This document shows, piece after piece, positions 32,012 to 38,054 of a stretch of 38,054 nucleotides of DNA. Origin of the DNA: an uncultured Collinsella sp. (lineage in GTDB: Bacteria > Actinomycetota > Coriobacteriia > Coriobacteriales > Coriobacteriaceae); contig CAAEVV010000008.1 in the NCBI GenBank assembly GCA_900759565.1, positions 1 to 38,054 on the forward strand. The letters are read 5' to 3'. Made by a program: the position numbers and the translations under genes. Below the pieces are notes generated by a model that saw only the letters and a program-made list of their open reading frames with translations, ran no database searches and was not told the DNA's origin. Position 1 is the stretch's first letter, and every line of letters begins with the position of its first letter.

Positions 32012-32610
32012 TAACGCTCATTCCTTTCGCGAATCTTGCGGGCACGCTCCCCACGCTGCTTGGCTTTGCGCTTAGCGCGGGCCTCATCACGGGCATTGAG
32101 CTCGGCAGTCGCATCAACCTCGCGGGCCGCGGGACTCAAGAACATGTAGCCGAAGAGGGCGAGCACAACGCCCACGGTAATGCCGATATCGGCCACATTG
32201 AAGACGGGAAAGTCGATGAAGGTGGTGGCAATAAAATCGGTCACAAAGCCAAAAGTCAGACGGTCGATAGCGTTGCCGATAGCACCGCCCGCAACCATCG
32301 CCATGCCCACAACCTCAAGATGGGCGAGCTGGGGTGCACGAACGAGGTACACGGCAATAGCGATAATGACCGCCAACGCCAGCACGGCAAACGCGATGCC
32401 ATGCCCCTCGCCCATGCTAAAGGCGGCTCCGATATTGCGGACAAATAGAAAGTCGATCACACCGGGGATAACAGTCACATGCAAAGCGTCGCCCACGGCA
32501 CGAACCGCAAGCTTGGTCAGCTGGTCAACAAGCAGCACAACCAGCGCCACCCCACCAGCAACACCCAACCGCCAACGCAAAGGCGGCGTCATATCCCCAG
32601 CACGACCCAA
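32011..32610 (-). CDS. lspA: Lipoprotein signal peptidase (signal peptidase II)
   Basis: A membrane aspartyl peptidase of 199 residues that cleaves prolipoproteins. Four membrane segments are visible. The catalytic pair is Asp125 (GFVTDFI) and Asp141 (FNVADIGI), with RNIGAAFSM and GNAIDRL also conserved. The C-terminus has an unusually long basic tail (EARAKRKAKQRGERARKIRERNER in short pieces). A TTG start at 32610 has AGGGG 6 nt upstream, better placed than the site of the ATG at 32592, so I prefer TTG. Cotranscribed with rluD. Confidence 0.93.
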   Translation of the reverse strand: MGRAGDMTPPLRWRLGVAGGVALVVLLVDQLTKLAVRAVGDALHVTVIPGVIDFLFVRNIGAAFSMGEGHGIAFAVLALAVIIAIAVYLVRAPQLAHLEVVGMAMVAGGAIGNAIDRLTFGFVTDFIATTFIDFPVFNVADIGITVGVVLALFGYMFLSPAAREVDATAELNARDEARAKRKAKQRGERARKIRERNER

Positions 32611-32722
32611 ATTAATCCCCTACCCTCAAGATCATCGAATTACGTTTAATACAAAGAACTATCTTATATTGCCATACGCAGAACGCACGACATATCCACC
32701 AACGCAAGCGAAATAACCAGCT

Positions 32723-32761
32723 AAAAACGAAAGCGACATTCCGAATAACGGAATGTCGCTT
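32723..32761 (-). terminator. Terminator of the ileS 3' region
   Basis: A perfect 13-bp stem, AAGCGACATTCCG (32731-32743) with CGGAATGTCGCTT (32749-32761), has a 5-nt loop. On the minus strand, TCGTTTTTAG follows. It lies about 225 bp past the ileS stop, so any ileS transcript would carry the structured stretch as a long 3' end. Confidence 0.85.
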
Positions 32762-32766
32762 AATAG

Positions 32767-32793
32767 CTTTCGACTAAAAACGCAAGTCGAAAG
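32767..32793. repeat. 9-bp hairpin next to the terminator
   Basis: CTTTCGACT (32767-32775) and AGTCGAAAG (32785-32793) are perfect inverted copies around a 9-nt loop. The left arm can alternatively pair with CGAAAG at 32728-32733. Confidence 0.55.
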
Positions 32794-32817
32794 AAAGCCT
32801 CTAGCTCCAGCAATGGA

Positions 32818-32967
32818 AACGCCGCGTTATCGTCACCAACAGCGAAAACGTCCCTAAGCGAGCAAGGTGACGTGAAAGAGGAGGGAAGCGTACTTTGGTA
32901 CGCGACCGACGATTGAACGTCAGATTGCCGCTTAGGGGCGTTTGCAGCGTCGGTAGGTTACGGCGTT
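32818..32967. ncRNA. Candidate structured RNA or palindromic repeat element downstream of ileS
   Basis: Nested pairing is seen. An outer pair is AACGCCG (32818-32824) with CGGCGTT (32961-32967). The main stem is 32846-32865 with 32925-32943, about 18 pairs with one bulge and one T-G pair (core CCCTAAGCG/CGCTTAGGG). TGACGT (32868-32873) pairs with ACGTCA (32917-32922). The apical hairpin is GCGTAC-TTTG-GTACGC (32888-32903). CGTCACC (32831-32837) can instead pair with GGTGACG (32866-32872), competing with the TGACGT stem. The strand is not settled: the T-G pair favours plus, while the ileS direction and the terminator at 32723-32761 favour minus. No known RNA family is recognised; SRP RNA and 6S RNA motifs are absent. 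Confidence 0.5.
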
Positions 32968-32987
32968 CTACGAACGCCGTAACCTAC
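32953..32987. repeat. 16-bp hairpin overlapping the ileS stop codon
   Basis: Arms 32953-32968 and 32972-32987 are perfect inverted copies with a 3-nt loop. The ileS stop codon (32984-32986) lies inside one arm. No T run follows on the minus strand, so this is not a standard terminator. Confidence 0.75.
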
Positions 32988-35785
32988 AAAACATCGGCGC
33001 AGCGCTTGCAAATATGCGCGTGGCCGTTGTACTCGCCGACGGTGGTGCGGTAGTTCCAGCAACGGTCGCAGCACTCGCCCTCGGCAGCATCAATGCAGAC
33101 GGAAAGCTCTTCGCCCTGGGTCAGCTCAACATCGGAGACGATGTAGAACTCGGCCAGGTCGACCGCTTTGTCACCAGTCAGCAGCGCGTACATCTCGGCG
33201 GGAACGACCGCCTTGACGCGAACCTGCTGGCTCTTGGTGAAGGTGCCGGCAGAACGGGCATCCTCAAGGGCCTTGGTCACGGTGCTACGGAGCTCAAGAG
33301 AAGCCTCGAGCACGCCCTCGAACTCATTGGCCTCGTCGACCGTGATGGGCGACTTGTACCAATCGAGCAGCGCGGCGTACTTCTGGTGATCGACGCAGCC
33401 AGCGGGCGCATATGCCATGGCCTCGTCAACCGTGTAGGACAGGATCGGCTGCAGGTCGCGCATGAGCATCGAGAAGAGCTCGGCCAGCACGGTCTGGGCG
33501 CTGCGACGCTCGAGCGAGCCGGGCTTGTCGCAGTACAGACGGTCCTTCAGGGCGTCAAGGTACACGTTGGAGAGCTCGGTAACCACGAAGTCATAAAGCG
33601 CACGGTAGGCGCGCGGGAACTCGTAGCTGGCGTAGGCGTCGTCGACCTCGGCCTGAACCTGAGTCAGGCGGGCAACCATGAGCTTGTCGAGCGGCAGCAG
33701 GTCGGCAAAGGCGACGCCGTCGGTCTCGGGCTCAAACTGACCCTCGAGCTCGGAGAGCAGGAAGCGCAGCGTGTTGCGGAAACGACGGTAGGCATCGGAC
33801 GTACGAGCAAGGATCTCGTGGTCGATGGACACGTCGGAGCTGGTATCGACGGATGCAACCCACAGACGGATGATGTCAGCGCCCATCTCGTCGCAGACCT
33901 TATTGGGGTCGATGACGTTGCCGAGCGACTTGGACATCTTACGGCCCTGGCCGTCGAGGGTGAAGCCCTGCGAGACAACCGCCTTGTACGGAGCGTGGCC
34001 GTTGGCGCCCACCGAGGTGAGCAGCGAGCTTTGGAACCAACCGCGGTGCTGGTCGGAGCCCTCGAGGTACACATCAGCCGGATACTCCAGCTCGGGACGG
34101 TACTCGCAGACGGCCTTCCAAGAGACGCCGGAATCCCACCACACGTCGAGGATGTCCTTATCGGCCTTGAGGTGATGGCCGCCGCACTTGGGGCAGACGC
34201 AGGCCTCGCCCAGGTAGCTCTCGGGAGCGTCGGTGAACCAGGCGTCGGAGCCCTTCTCGTGGAAGAGCTTGATGACGGCGTCGAGCGTGGCGTCGTTCAT
34301 GACCTTCTCACCGCAGTCGGCGCAAGTGTAGCTGGGGATAGGCACGCCCCAGTTGCGCTGACGGCTGATGCACCAGTCGGGACGCTGCTCGACCATGGCG
34401 CCGATGCGGTTGGCCGCGTGGGCCGGATACCACTTAACGTTCTCGCGGACCTCTTTGCCAGCCTGCTCGCGCAAGCCGGTCTTGTCCATCGAGACAAACC
34501 ACTGGTCGGTAGCACGGAAGAGCACCGGGTGCTTGCAGCGCCAGCAGTGCGGATAGCTGTGCGTGATCTTCTTCTCGAGGACCAGGGTGCCGCGCTCGCG
34601 CAGGAACTCGATGATGTGCGGGTTGGCCTCGTCGGTATCCATGCCGCTGAAGGGGCCGCCGGTGCCAAACTCCTCGCCGGTGTAGAACTTGCCGTCGTCA
34701 TCGACCGGCATGCAAATGTCGGTGATGCCCTCCTTGAGGCAGGCGAAGTAGTCGTCGACGCCGTGACCGGGCGAGTTGTGGACGATACCGGTACCGTCAT
34801 CGACACCGACGTAATCGGCCAACAGTGCCACGCCCTCAACACCGTCAAAGATCGGCTGCTTATAGTGAATGTGATGGAAGGTCTCGGCGGGAACCACATA
34901 GGGCTTGCCGTCGACCACAACCGGGGTGTACTCCCAGCCAAACTCCTCGCAGCACTTGGGAGCCAGGTCCTCGAGCATGACCTCGGCGCGGCCGTCGTGC
35001 TCAACGGCGACGTAGGCGGCACCGGGCTTGAGAGAAACTGCCTGGTCGGAGGGGATGGTCCACGGCGTGGTCGTCCAGATGATAAAGTCAACCGGGCCGT
35101 CGAAGTTCTCGAGGCCGACGGGCTTGGAGGTCATCTCAAAGCGCACGAAGATGGACGGGCTCGTCTCGTCGGAGTACTCAATCTCGGCCTCAGCAAGTGC
35201 GGTATGGCAGTGCTTGCACCAGTGGACGGGCTTGTGACCGCGATAGATCATGCCCTTGTCGAACATGGCCTTGAAAACCTCGATGTCGGCGGCGTCATGC
35301 TGGTGATAGAGCGTCAGATAGGGGTTGTCCCAATCGCCGAGCACGCCCAGGCGACGGAAGCCGGCCTTCTGCAGCTCGATGTTCTCGACAGCGAACTTAT
35401 TGCAAAGCTCACGGATCTTAGCCGTGGAGGTCTGGTTGAACTTCTCGGTGCCGAGCTTCTCCTCGACCTTATGCTCGATCGGCTGGCCATGGCAGTCCCA
35501 ACCGGGAACATAGGGAACCTCATAGCCCTGCATCATCCAGTAGCGGTTGATCATGTCCTTGGAGATCTTGTTCATGGCGTGGCCGATGTGGATCGGGCCG
35601 TTGGCGTACGGAGGGCCGTCGTGCAGCACGAACTTCTTGTGACCCTCGTTCTTCTTCAGAACCTGCTCGTAGACCTTGTTGTCCTGCCAGTCCTTGAGTC
35701 GCTTGGGCTCGGACTTGGAAAGACCGGCACGCATGGGAAAACCGGTTTTGGGCAGATTCATCGTCTGCTTGTACTCGTTTGCCAC
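32984..35785 (-). CDS. ileS: Isoleucyl-tRNA synthetase
   Basis: A class I synthetase of 933 residues, bacterial type. HIGH is at 66-69 (NGPIHIGHAMNK), an editing domain is in the middle, KMSKS is in GRKMSKSLGNVI, and a C-terminal zinc finger has CDRCWNYR and CKRCADVL. The start is GTG at 35785 with AAGGGG 4 nt upstream and the family-typical VANEYKQTMNLPKTGFPMR. A longer in-frame extension upstream runs through the T-box leader and is rejected. Expression is controlled by the T-box at 35829-36122. The stop codon sits inside a 16-bp hairpin. Confidence 0.97.
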   Translation of the reverse strand: MANEYKQTMNLPKTGFPMRAGLSKSEPKRLKDWQDNKVYEQVLKKNEGHKKFVLHDGPPYANGPIHIGHAMNKISKDMINRYWMMQGYEVPYVPGWDCHGQPIEHKVEEKLGTEKFNQTSTAKIRELCNKFAVENIELQKAGFRRLGVLGDWDNPYLTLYHQHDAADIEVFKAMFDKGMIYRGHKPVHWCKHCHTALAEAEIEYSDETSPSIFVRFEMTSKPVGLENFDGPVDFIIWTTTPWTIPSDQAVSLKPGAAYVAVEHDGRAEVMLEDLAPKCCEEFGWEYTPVVVDGKPYVVPAETFHHIHYKQPIFDGVEGVALLADYVGVDDGTGIVHNSPGHGVDDYFACLKEGITDICMPVDDDGKFYTGEEFGTGGPFSGMDTDEANPHIIEFLRERGTLVLEKKITHSYPHCWRCKHPVLFRATDQWFVSMDKTGLREQAGKEVRENVKWYPAHAANRIGAMVEQRPDWCISRQRNWGVPIPSYTCADCGEKVMNDATLDAVIKLFHEKGSDAWFTDAPESYLGEACVCPKCGGHHLKADKDILDVWWDSGVSWKAVCEYRPELEYPADVYLEGSDQHRGWFQSSLLTSVGANGHAPYKAVVSQGFTLDGQGRKMSKSLGNVIDPNKVCDEMGADIIRLWVASVDTSSDVSIDHEILARTSDAYRRFRNTLRFLLSELEGQFEPETDGVAFADLLPLDKLMVARLTQVQAEVDDAYASYEFPRAYRALYDFVVTELSNVYLDALKDRLYCDKPGSLERRSAQTVLAELFSMLMRDLQPILSYTVDEAMAYAPAGCVDHQKYAALLDWYKSPITVDEANEFEGVLEASLELRSTVTKALEDARSAGTFTKSQQVRVKAVVPAEMYALLTGDKAVDLAEFYIVSDVELTQGEELSVCIDAAEGECCDRCWNYRTTVGEYNGHAHICKRCADVL

Positions 35786-35828
35786 GGTACCCCTTTCATG
35801 TCGTGGGCGCGCACGCCCGTTGGGCACC

Positions 35829-35865
35829 AAAAAAGCGCCCGTCCCTACAAGCTGGGACGAAGCGC
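35829..35865 (-). terminator. T-box terminator hairpin before ileS
   Basis: GCGC (35835-35838) pairs with GCGC (35862-35865), and CGTCCC (35840-35845) pairs with GGGACG (35854-35859), with a small bulge and an 8-nt loop. TTTTTT (35834-35829) follows on the minus strand. It is mutually exclusive with the antiterminator, because 35849-35856 takes part in both. Confidence 0.9.
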
Positions 35866-36122
35866 CACAAAACGAGCTGTACGCCCGCAAAAGCTCTTCG
35901 CTTAACCACCCAGCTTAGATGCCCTCGCCCGCGTAATCGCGCGCTCGCATCCGTTACTCGGCTGGCCTGTATCGACGACCATCTCGGCGATATCTACTAA
36001 GATGTGCCTGTGCGGCACATCCGTTGGGACCGCAGCTCCGGGGTGATTTTCATCGGTCGCATGCACGGGTTCTCAGCGCTCCCCGCTCTCTGTGGCATGC
36101 GGACGGCCGACTACTCGTCCCC
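35829..36122 (-). promoter_or_regulatory. Ile-specific T-box riboswitch controlling ileS
   Basis: On the minus strand Stem I begins with GGGG (36122-36119), closed by CCCC (36043-36040). It has the AGTA loop-E motif (36115-36112), AGAGAG (36091-36086), and a distal part with CGGG/CCCG and GCTGAGA. GAAA is followed by the specifier ATC (36047-36045), an Ile codon. The T-box bulge GGGTGGTTAAG carries TGGT (35908-35905), complementary to the ACCA end of uncharged tRNA. AAGCTGGG (35916-35909) pairs with CCCAGCTT (35856-35849) as antiterminator. CCCAGCTT also lies in the loop and stem of the terminator. Uncharged tRNA-Ile should therefore favour read-through into ileS. Confidence 0.93.
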
Positions 36123-36141
36123 ATCAACGCTTATGCGGAGT

Positions 36142-36151
36142 ATGCTAGCAC
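36142..36151 (-). promoter_or_regulatory. Candidate extended -10 of the ileS leader
   Basis: The minus strand reads TGCTAGCAT, an extended -10 (TGnTAnnnT), about 20 bp before the base of T-box Stem I. The -35 (TTTTCG at 16 bp) is poor. Confidence 0.35.
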
Positions 36152-36210
36152 GTTCCGCGCCGGCGAAAAACCCTCAACACTGGTTTCATACGTAAGAAAT
36201 TTCTCGTGGT

Positions 36211-36268
36211 CGTTAGCCTTCTCTAGGAGCAAAATACCTGAAAGCACTTTAACTAACGAAAGAAGGCT
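36211..36268 (+). promoter_or_regulatory. Leader of the dehydrogenase gene with ribosome-site pairing
   Basis: AGCCTTCT (36215-36222) is perfectly complementary to AGAAGGCT (36261-36268), which contains the ribosome-binding site of the following gene. CGTTAG (36211-36216) is complementary to CTAACG (36253-36258). The two pairings share bases and cannot form together, so they offer an open and a closed state. A promoter is not clear. Confidence 0.4.
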
Positions 36269-36271
36269 GCC

Positions 36272-37354
36272 ATGCGCACAATCGGAATGAGCGACTACAC
36301 CGTCGGCGAGGATTGCTTTACCGAGCTGCCCGCCGCACTGGCGGAGTACGGCGCGAAGAAAGTCGCCATCATTGGTGGCAAGCGAGCCCTAGCTGCGGCG
36401 CTGCCGGGCATCGAGGCGGCGCTTGAAGGTACCGACGTCGAGATTCTGGAGACGCGCGTCTACGGCACCAACAGTACGCGCGCCAATATCGCCAAGGTCG
36501 TGAACTCCCCCGCTTGCCAGCAGGCAGACGTGCTTATCGCCTGTGGCGGCGGCAAGGCACTCGACACCGTCAAGACAGCGGCAATCGAGCTCAAGAAGAT
36601 TGTCTTTACGGTGCCGACGATTTGCTCTAACTGTTCCGCCGCGACCGCCATTGCCGTCGTCTACAACGACGATGGATCGCTCGAGGGCTATTCGTACCCC
36701 AACCGACCGGCGCACATCTTCATCAATCCCAAGATCATCGCCGAGGCTCCGGCGGAGTACTTCTGGGCCGGCGTGGGCGACGCCCTGTCCAAGCAGCCCG
36801 AAGTCGAGTACGCCACGAGCGCCGGCGACCTGGAGCACACCGCCGGCCTTGGCCTGGCTCTTGCCCACACCTGTTCCGAGCCGCTGTTTACCTACGGTGT
36901 TCAGGGTCTTGAGGACGTTCGTCAGAATCTGTCGAGCGAGGCCGTCAAGCAGATCGCGCTCGACATCGTGGTCAACACGGGCTATGTCTCGAACCTGACC
37001 AACCAGAACGATTACTACTACAACTCGAGCGTGGCGCACGCGTTCTACAACGCCACCTGCAGCATTCCGCGCGAGGTCACCTACCTGCACGGCGAGGTCG
37101 TGAGCCTGGGCGTGCTCGTGCTGTTCGCCTATACGGGCGATACCGAGAACCTTGAGCGCTACGCGGCCTTTAACAAGCAGATGGGCCTGCCCGTGACGCT
37201 TGAGCAGGTCGGGCTTTCCGAGTCCGATATCCCGGCCCTGTGCGAGTACGCGCACGCCACCAACGAGTGGAAGCAGGGCAACCCCGAGCCCTTCACCGAC
37301 GAAAAGTTCGCCGCCGCCATCAAGGCCGCCAACGCCTACGGCCACACGCTCTAG
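36272..37354 (+). CDS. Iron-containing alcohol dehydrogenase family protein (glycerol dehydrogenase-like)
   Basis: A protein of 360 residues with the group III metal-dependent alcohol dehydrogenase / glycerol dehydrogenase layout. The N-terminal Rossmann half carries KVAIIGGKRAL and the NAD motif CGGGKALDTVK (91-101). The helical C-terminal half has the metal ligands Asp170 (GVGDALSK), His256 (VAHAFYN) and His273 (YLHGEVVSLG). It probably oxidises or reduces a small polyol or related carbonyl with NAD(H); the substrate is unknown. The ATG at 36272 has AGAAGG 5 nt upstream. It is divergent from ileS and stands alone, followed by a strong terminator. Confidence 0.88.
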   Translation: MRTIGMSDYTVGEDCFTELPAALAEYGAKKVAIIGGKRALAAALPGIEAALEGTDVEILETRVYGTNSTRANIAKVVNSPACQQADVLIACGGGKALDTVKTAAIELKKIVFTVPTICSNCSAATAIAVVYNDDGSLEGYSYPNRPAHIFINPKIIAEAPAEYFWAGVGDALSKQPEVEYATSAGDLEHTAGLGLALAHTCSEPLFTYGVQGLEDVRQNLSSEAVKQIALDIVVNTGYVSNLTNQNDYYYNSSVAHAFYNATCSIPREVTYLHGEVVSLGVLVLFAYTGDTENLERYAAFNKQMGLPVTLEQVGLSESDIPALCEYAHATNEWKQGNPEPFTDEKFAAAIKAANAYGHTL

Positions 37355-37365
37355 GCCTAGCCCAA

Positions 37366-37404
37366 AACCACCACAAGGGAGCAGTGCCCTTGTGGTGGTT
37401 GTTT
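37366..37404 (+). terminator. Intrinsic terminator of the dehydrogenase gene
   Basis: A perfect 14-bp stem, 37366-37379 with 37387-37400 (AACCACCACAAGGG arm), has a 7-nt loop and is followed by GTTTATTG. The arm is similar to the GT2 terminator at 29573-29609. Confidence 0.88.
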
Positions 37405-37423
37405 ATTGCTCCACCATTCAGTT

Positions 37424-37472
37424 CGTACTCGAACCCGGTTCTTTACGAGAAAGGGTTCGGGTACGATTTTTT
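37424..37472 (+). terminator. Second terminator-like hairpin
   Basis: CGTACTCGAACCC (37424-37436) pairs with GGGTTCGGGTACG (37453-37465), 13 pairs including one T-G, with inner TTCT/AGAA. It is directly followed by ATTTTTTA. It is a textbook plus-strand terminator with no gene between it and the previous one. Confidence 0.85.
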
Positions 37473-37521
37473 ATCGGAAATTCTGCGGAAGGACTACTCG
37501 GAACGGTAAACAGGAACGAAC

Positions 37522-37565
37522 AAAGGCAGGGTATCATCGTGGTGATGGCATCCTGCCTTTTGTTT
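37522..37565 (+). terminator. Third terminator-like hairpin
   Basis: AAAGGCAGG (37522-37530) pairs with CCTGCCTTT (37552-37560), with further pairing inside (ATCAT/TGATG), and TGTTTTG follows. The opposite strand is also moderately T-rich after the stem, so it could work in both directions. Confidence 0.7.
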
Positions 37566-37863
37566 TGCGGAACCAAGGTCGCTTTATACGAACTTGATCG
37601 CCACTTATATGGCGCATTGATGGCAATTGCTGCGTACGTGCGTACCGGGAGCCCGTACACCTCTGGCAAGGCGTAACACACTAGACTTTGTTCCAAAGTC
37701 CGTGTGCTAAGGGGGCAGGCGCCTTAGAATTCCTGTGGAGTGTGTACGCACGTACGCAGGAAAACGGCAAAATTTCACTATATCGGGGCGTTCTTTCATC
37801 GGAGCGTATGGTATACACGGCTTAGTTCAACAAATAAGAATTTATATATAAAGGAGAATACTG
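37566..37863. other. Non-coding stretch before the AT-rich gene
   Basis: No gene is seen. It holds the palindrome pair at 37630-37759 and, between its arms, a hairpin GACTTTG/CAAAGTC at about 37683-37699 flanked by CACAC/GTGTG. After the right arm comes a probable promoter zone with TATACA at 37812-37817 (the -35, TTCTTT at 15 bp, is weak). From about 37760 the base composition becomes AT-rich. Confidence 0.55.
37630..37759. repeat. Paired palindromes GTACGTGCGTAC, inverted 16-bp copies
   Basis: CTGCGTACGTGCGTAC (37630-37645) recurs as its exact reverse complement at 37744-37759. Each arm also has internal dyad symmetry, GTACG-(2)-CGTAC. The 98 bp between them contain AAGGCG and CGCCTT, which can pair, and a central hairpin. 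This could be a two-site operator for the downstream gene, or the ends of a small mobile element. Confidence 0.6.
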
Positions 37864-38054
37864 ATGAAACTGTTTTTATGTTCGCACTTTTCAAGTGTAG
37901 GAAGTCTGATAAAGGAAGAAATTGATAATAAGAAAGTCGCATTTATCCCAACAGCCTCGCTGCGTGAAGGCTACACCGGTTATGTCGGCTCGGCTCGAAA
38001 ATTATTCAAAAAGTTGGGAGCAATCGTAACTGAAATTGATATTTCAACGGAGGC
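37864..38054 (+). CDS. Peptidase E-like (S51 / class I amidotransferase fold) protein, 5' part
   Basis: The first 63 codons of a gene that runs off the window. The start MKLFLCSHFSSVGSLIKEE and the following KKVAFIPTASLREGYTGYV with KLFKKLGAIVTEIDIS match the N-terminal third of S51-type proteins (PepE-like, often annotated as type 1 glutamine amidotransferase-like). The catalytic Ser and His would lie beyond the edge. AAGGAG stands 7 nt before the ATG. Codons are AT-rich (many TTT, ATT, AAA), unlike all neighbours, which suggests recent acquisition from a low-GC donor. Function beyond the family is not assignable. Confidence 0.75.
   Translation, partial: MKLFLCSHFSSVGSLIKEEIDNKKVAFIPTASLREGYTGYVGSARKLFKKLGAIVTEIDISTE

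Larger units (their letters stand above)
32611..32983. other. 373-bp structured non-coding stretch between ileS and lspA
   Basis: No reading frame with a ribosome site or recognisable domain is present. From left to right it holds an AT-rich part (32620-32725) that probably carries the lspA promoter (minus strand TGGCAA-17-TATTAA is a weak candidate), a terminator at 32723-32761, a 9-bp hairpin at 32767-32793, a complex set of nested inverted repeats at 32818-32967, and a 16-bp hairpin that runs into the ileS stop codon. Confidence 0.7.

Noticed and set aside
32838..32950. SRP (4.5S) RNA or 6S RNA
   Set aside because: The conserved SRP apical motif (GGAAG with the opposing purine-rich bulge) and a 6S-like central bubble are not found; left as an unassigned structured element.
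33014..35905. Very long plus-strand open frame opposite ileS
   Set aside because: A shadow of the GC-rich ileS reading frame; the minus strand has all IleRS motifs. The same applies to long frames opposite alaS, fruA and ptsI.
1..38054. CRISPR array, insertion sequence, prophage or toxin-antitoxin locus
   Set aside because: No regularly spaced direct repeats, transposase, integrase, phage or toxin-antitoxin genes were seen.

Overview
The window looks like a chromosomal segment of a high-GC Gram-positive gut bacterium. It is most probably a member of the Coriobacteriia (Collinsella or a close relative). This is inferred from the mixture of actinobacterial and Firmicutes-like traits: a fructose PTS with HPr and enzyme I, a transcriptional T-box in front of ileS, a SigB/SigF-type sigma factor with an anti-sigma-like partner, and an alaS-ruvX-mltG-aroK neighbourhood. 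Almost every gene is on the minus strand. Only the RpiR-type regulator, an iron-type alcohol dehydrogenase and a partial gene at the right edge are on the plus strand.

Left part (1-9.8 kb): two identical tandem tRNA-Glu(CUC) genes with a good promoter, a CCA-adding enzyme gene, and a sugar uptake block. The block holds two adjacent 1-phosphofructokinase-type kinases, ptsI, ptsH, a fused fructose-type enzyme II in the order B-C-A, and a divergent RpiR/SIS regulator. EI and HPr pass phosphate from PEP to the enzyme II, which imports and phosphorylates the sugar. The PfkB kinases then make the bisphosphate. Most units in this block end with their own intrinsic terminator.

Middle part (9.8-27.8 kb): housekeeping operons with very tight, often overlapping, junctions. 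(i) efp-asp23/yqhY-nusB-xseB-tlyA-nadK-recN covers translation, transcription antitermination, DNA repair and NAD phosphorylation. (ii) alaS-ruvX-mltG-yqeG-aroK-aroB-like is followed by pepQ. (iii) A DUF948 membrane coiled-coil protein, an RsbW-like anti-sigma protein, a SigF/SigB-type sigma factor and an AI-2E-type permease form a coupled stress-type module. The AroB-like protein has lost all recognisable metal ligands. The RsbW-like protein has lost the catalytic Asn of the kinase fold. Both are probably repurposed.

Right part (27.8-38 kb): rarA, a dGTPase-type HD hydrolase, a minimal A24 prepilin peptidase, a membrane GT2 glycosyltransferase, lspA-rluD, and ileS with an Ile-specific T-box leader (specifier ATC). 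Between ileS and lspA lies about 370 bp of strongly structured non-coding DNA, which is the best candidate here for an undescribed RNA or repeat element. After the plus-strand dehydrogenase come three successive terminator-like hairpins and a pair of palindromes. The window ends in a visibly AT-rich segment carrying the start of an S51 peptidase-like gene that appears foreign to its surroundings.

All calls come from reading the sequence and translations only. No database search or folding program was run.
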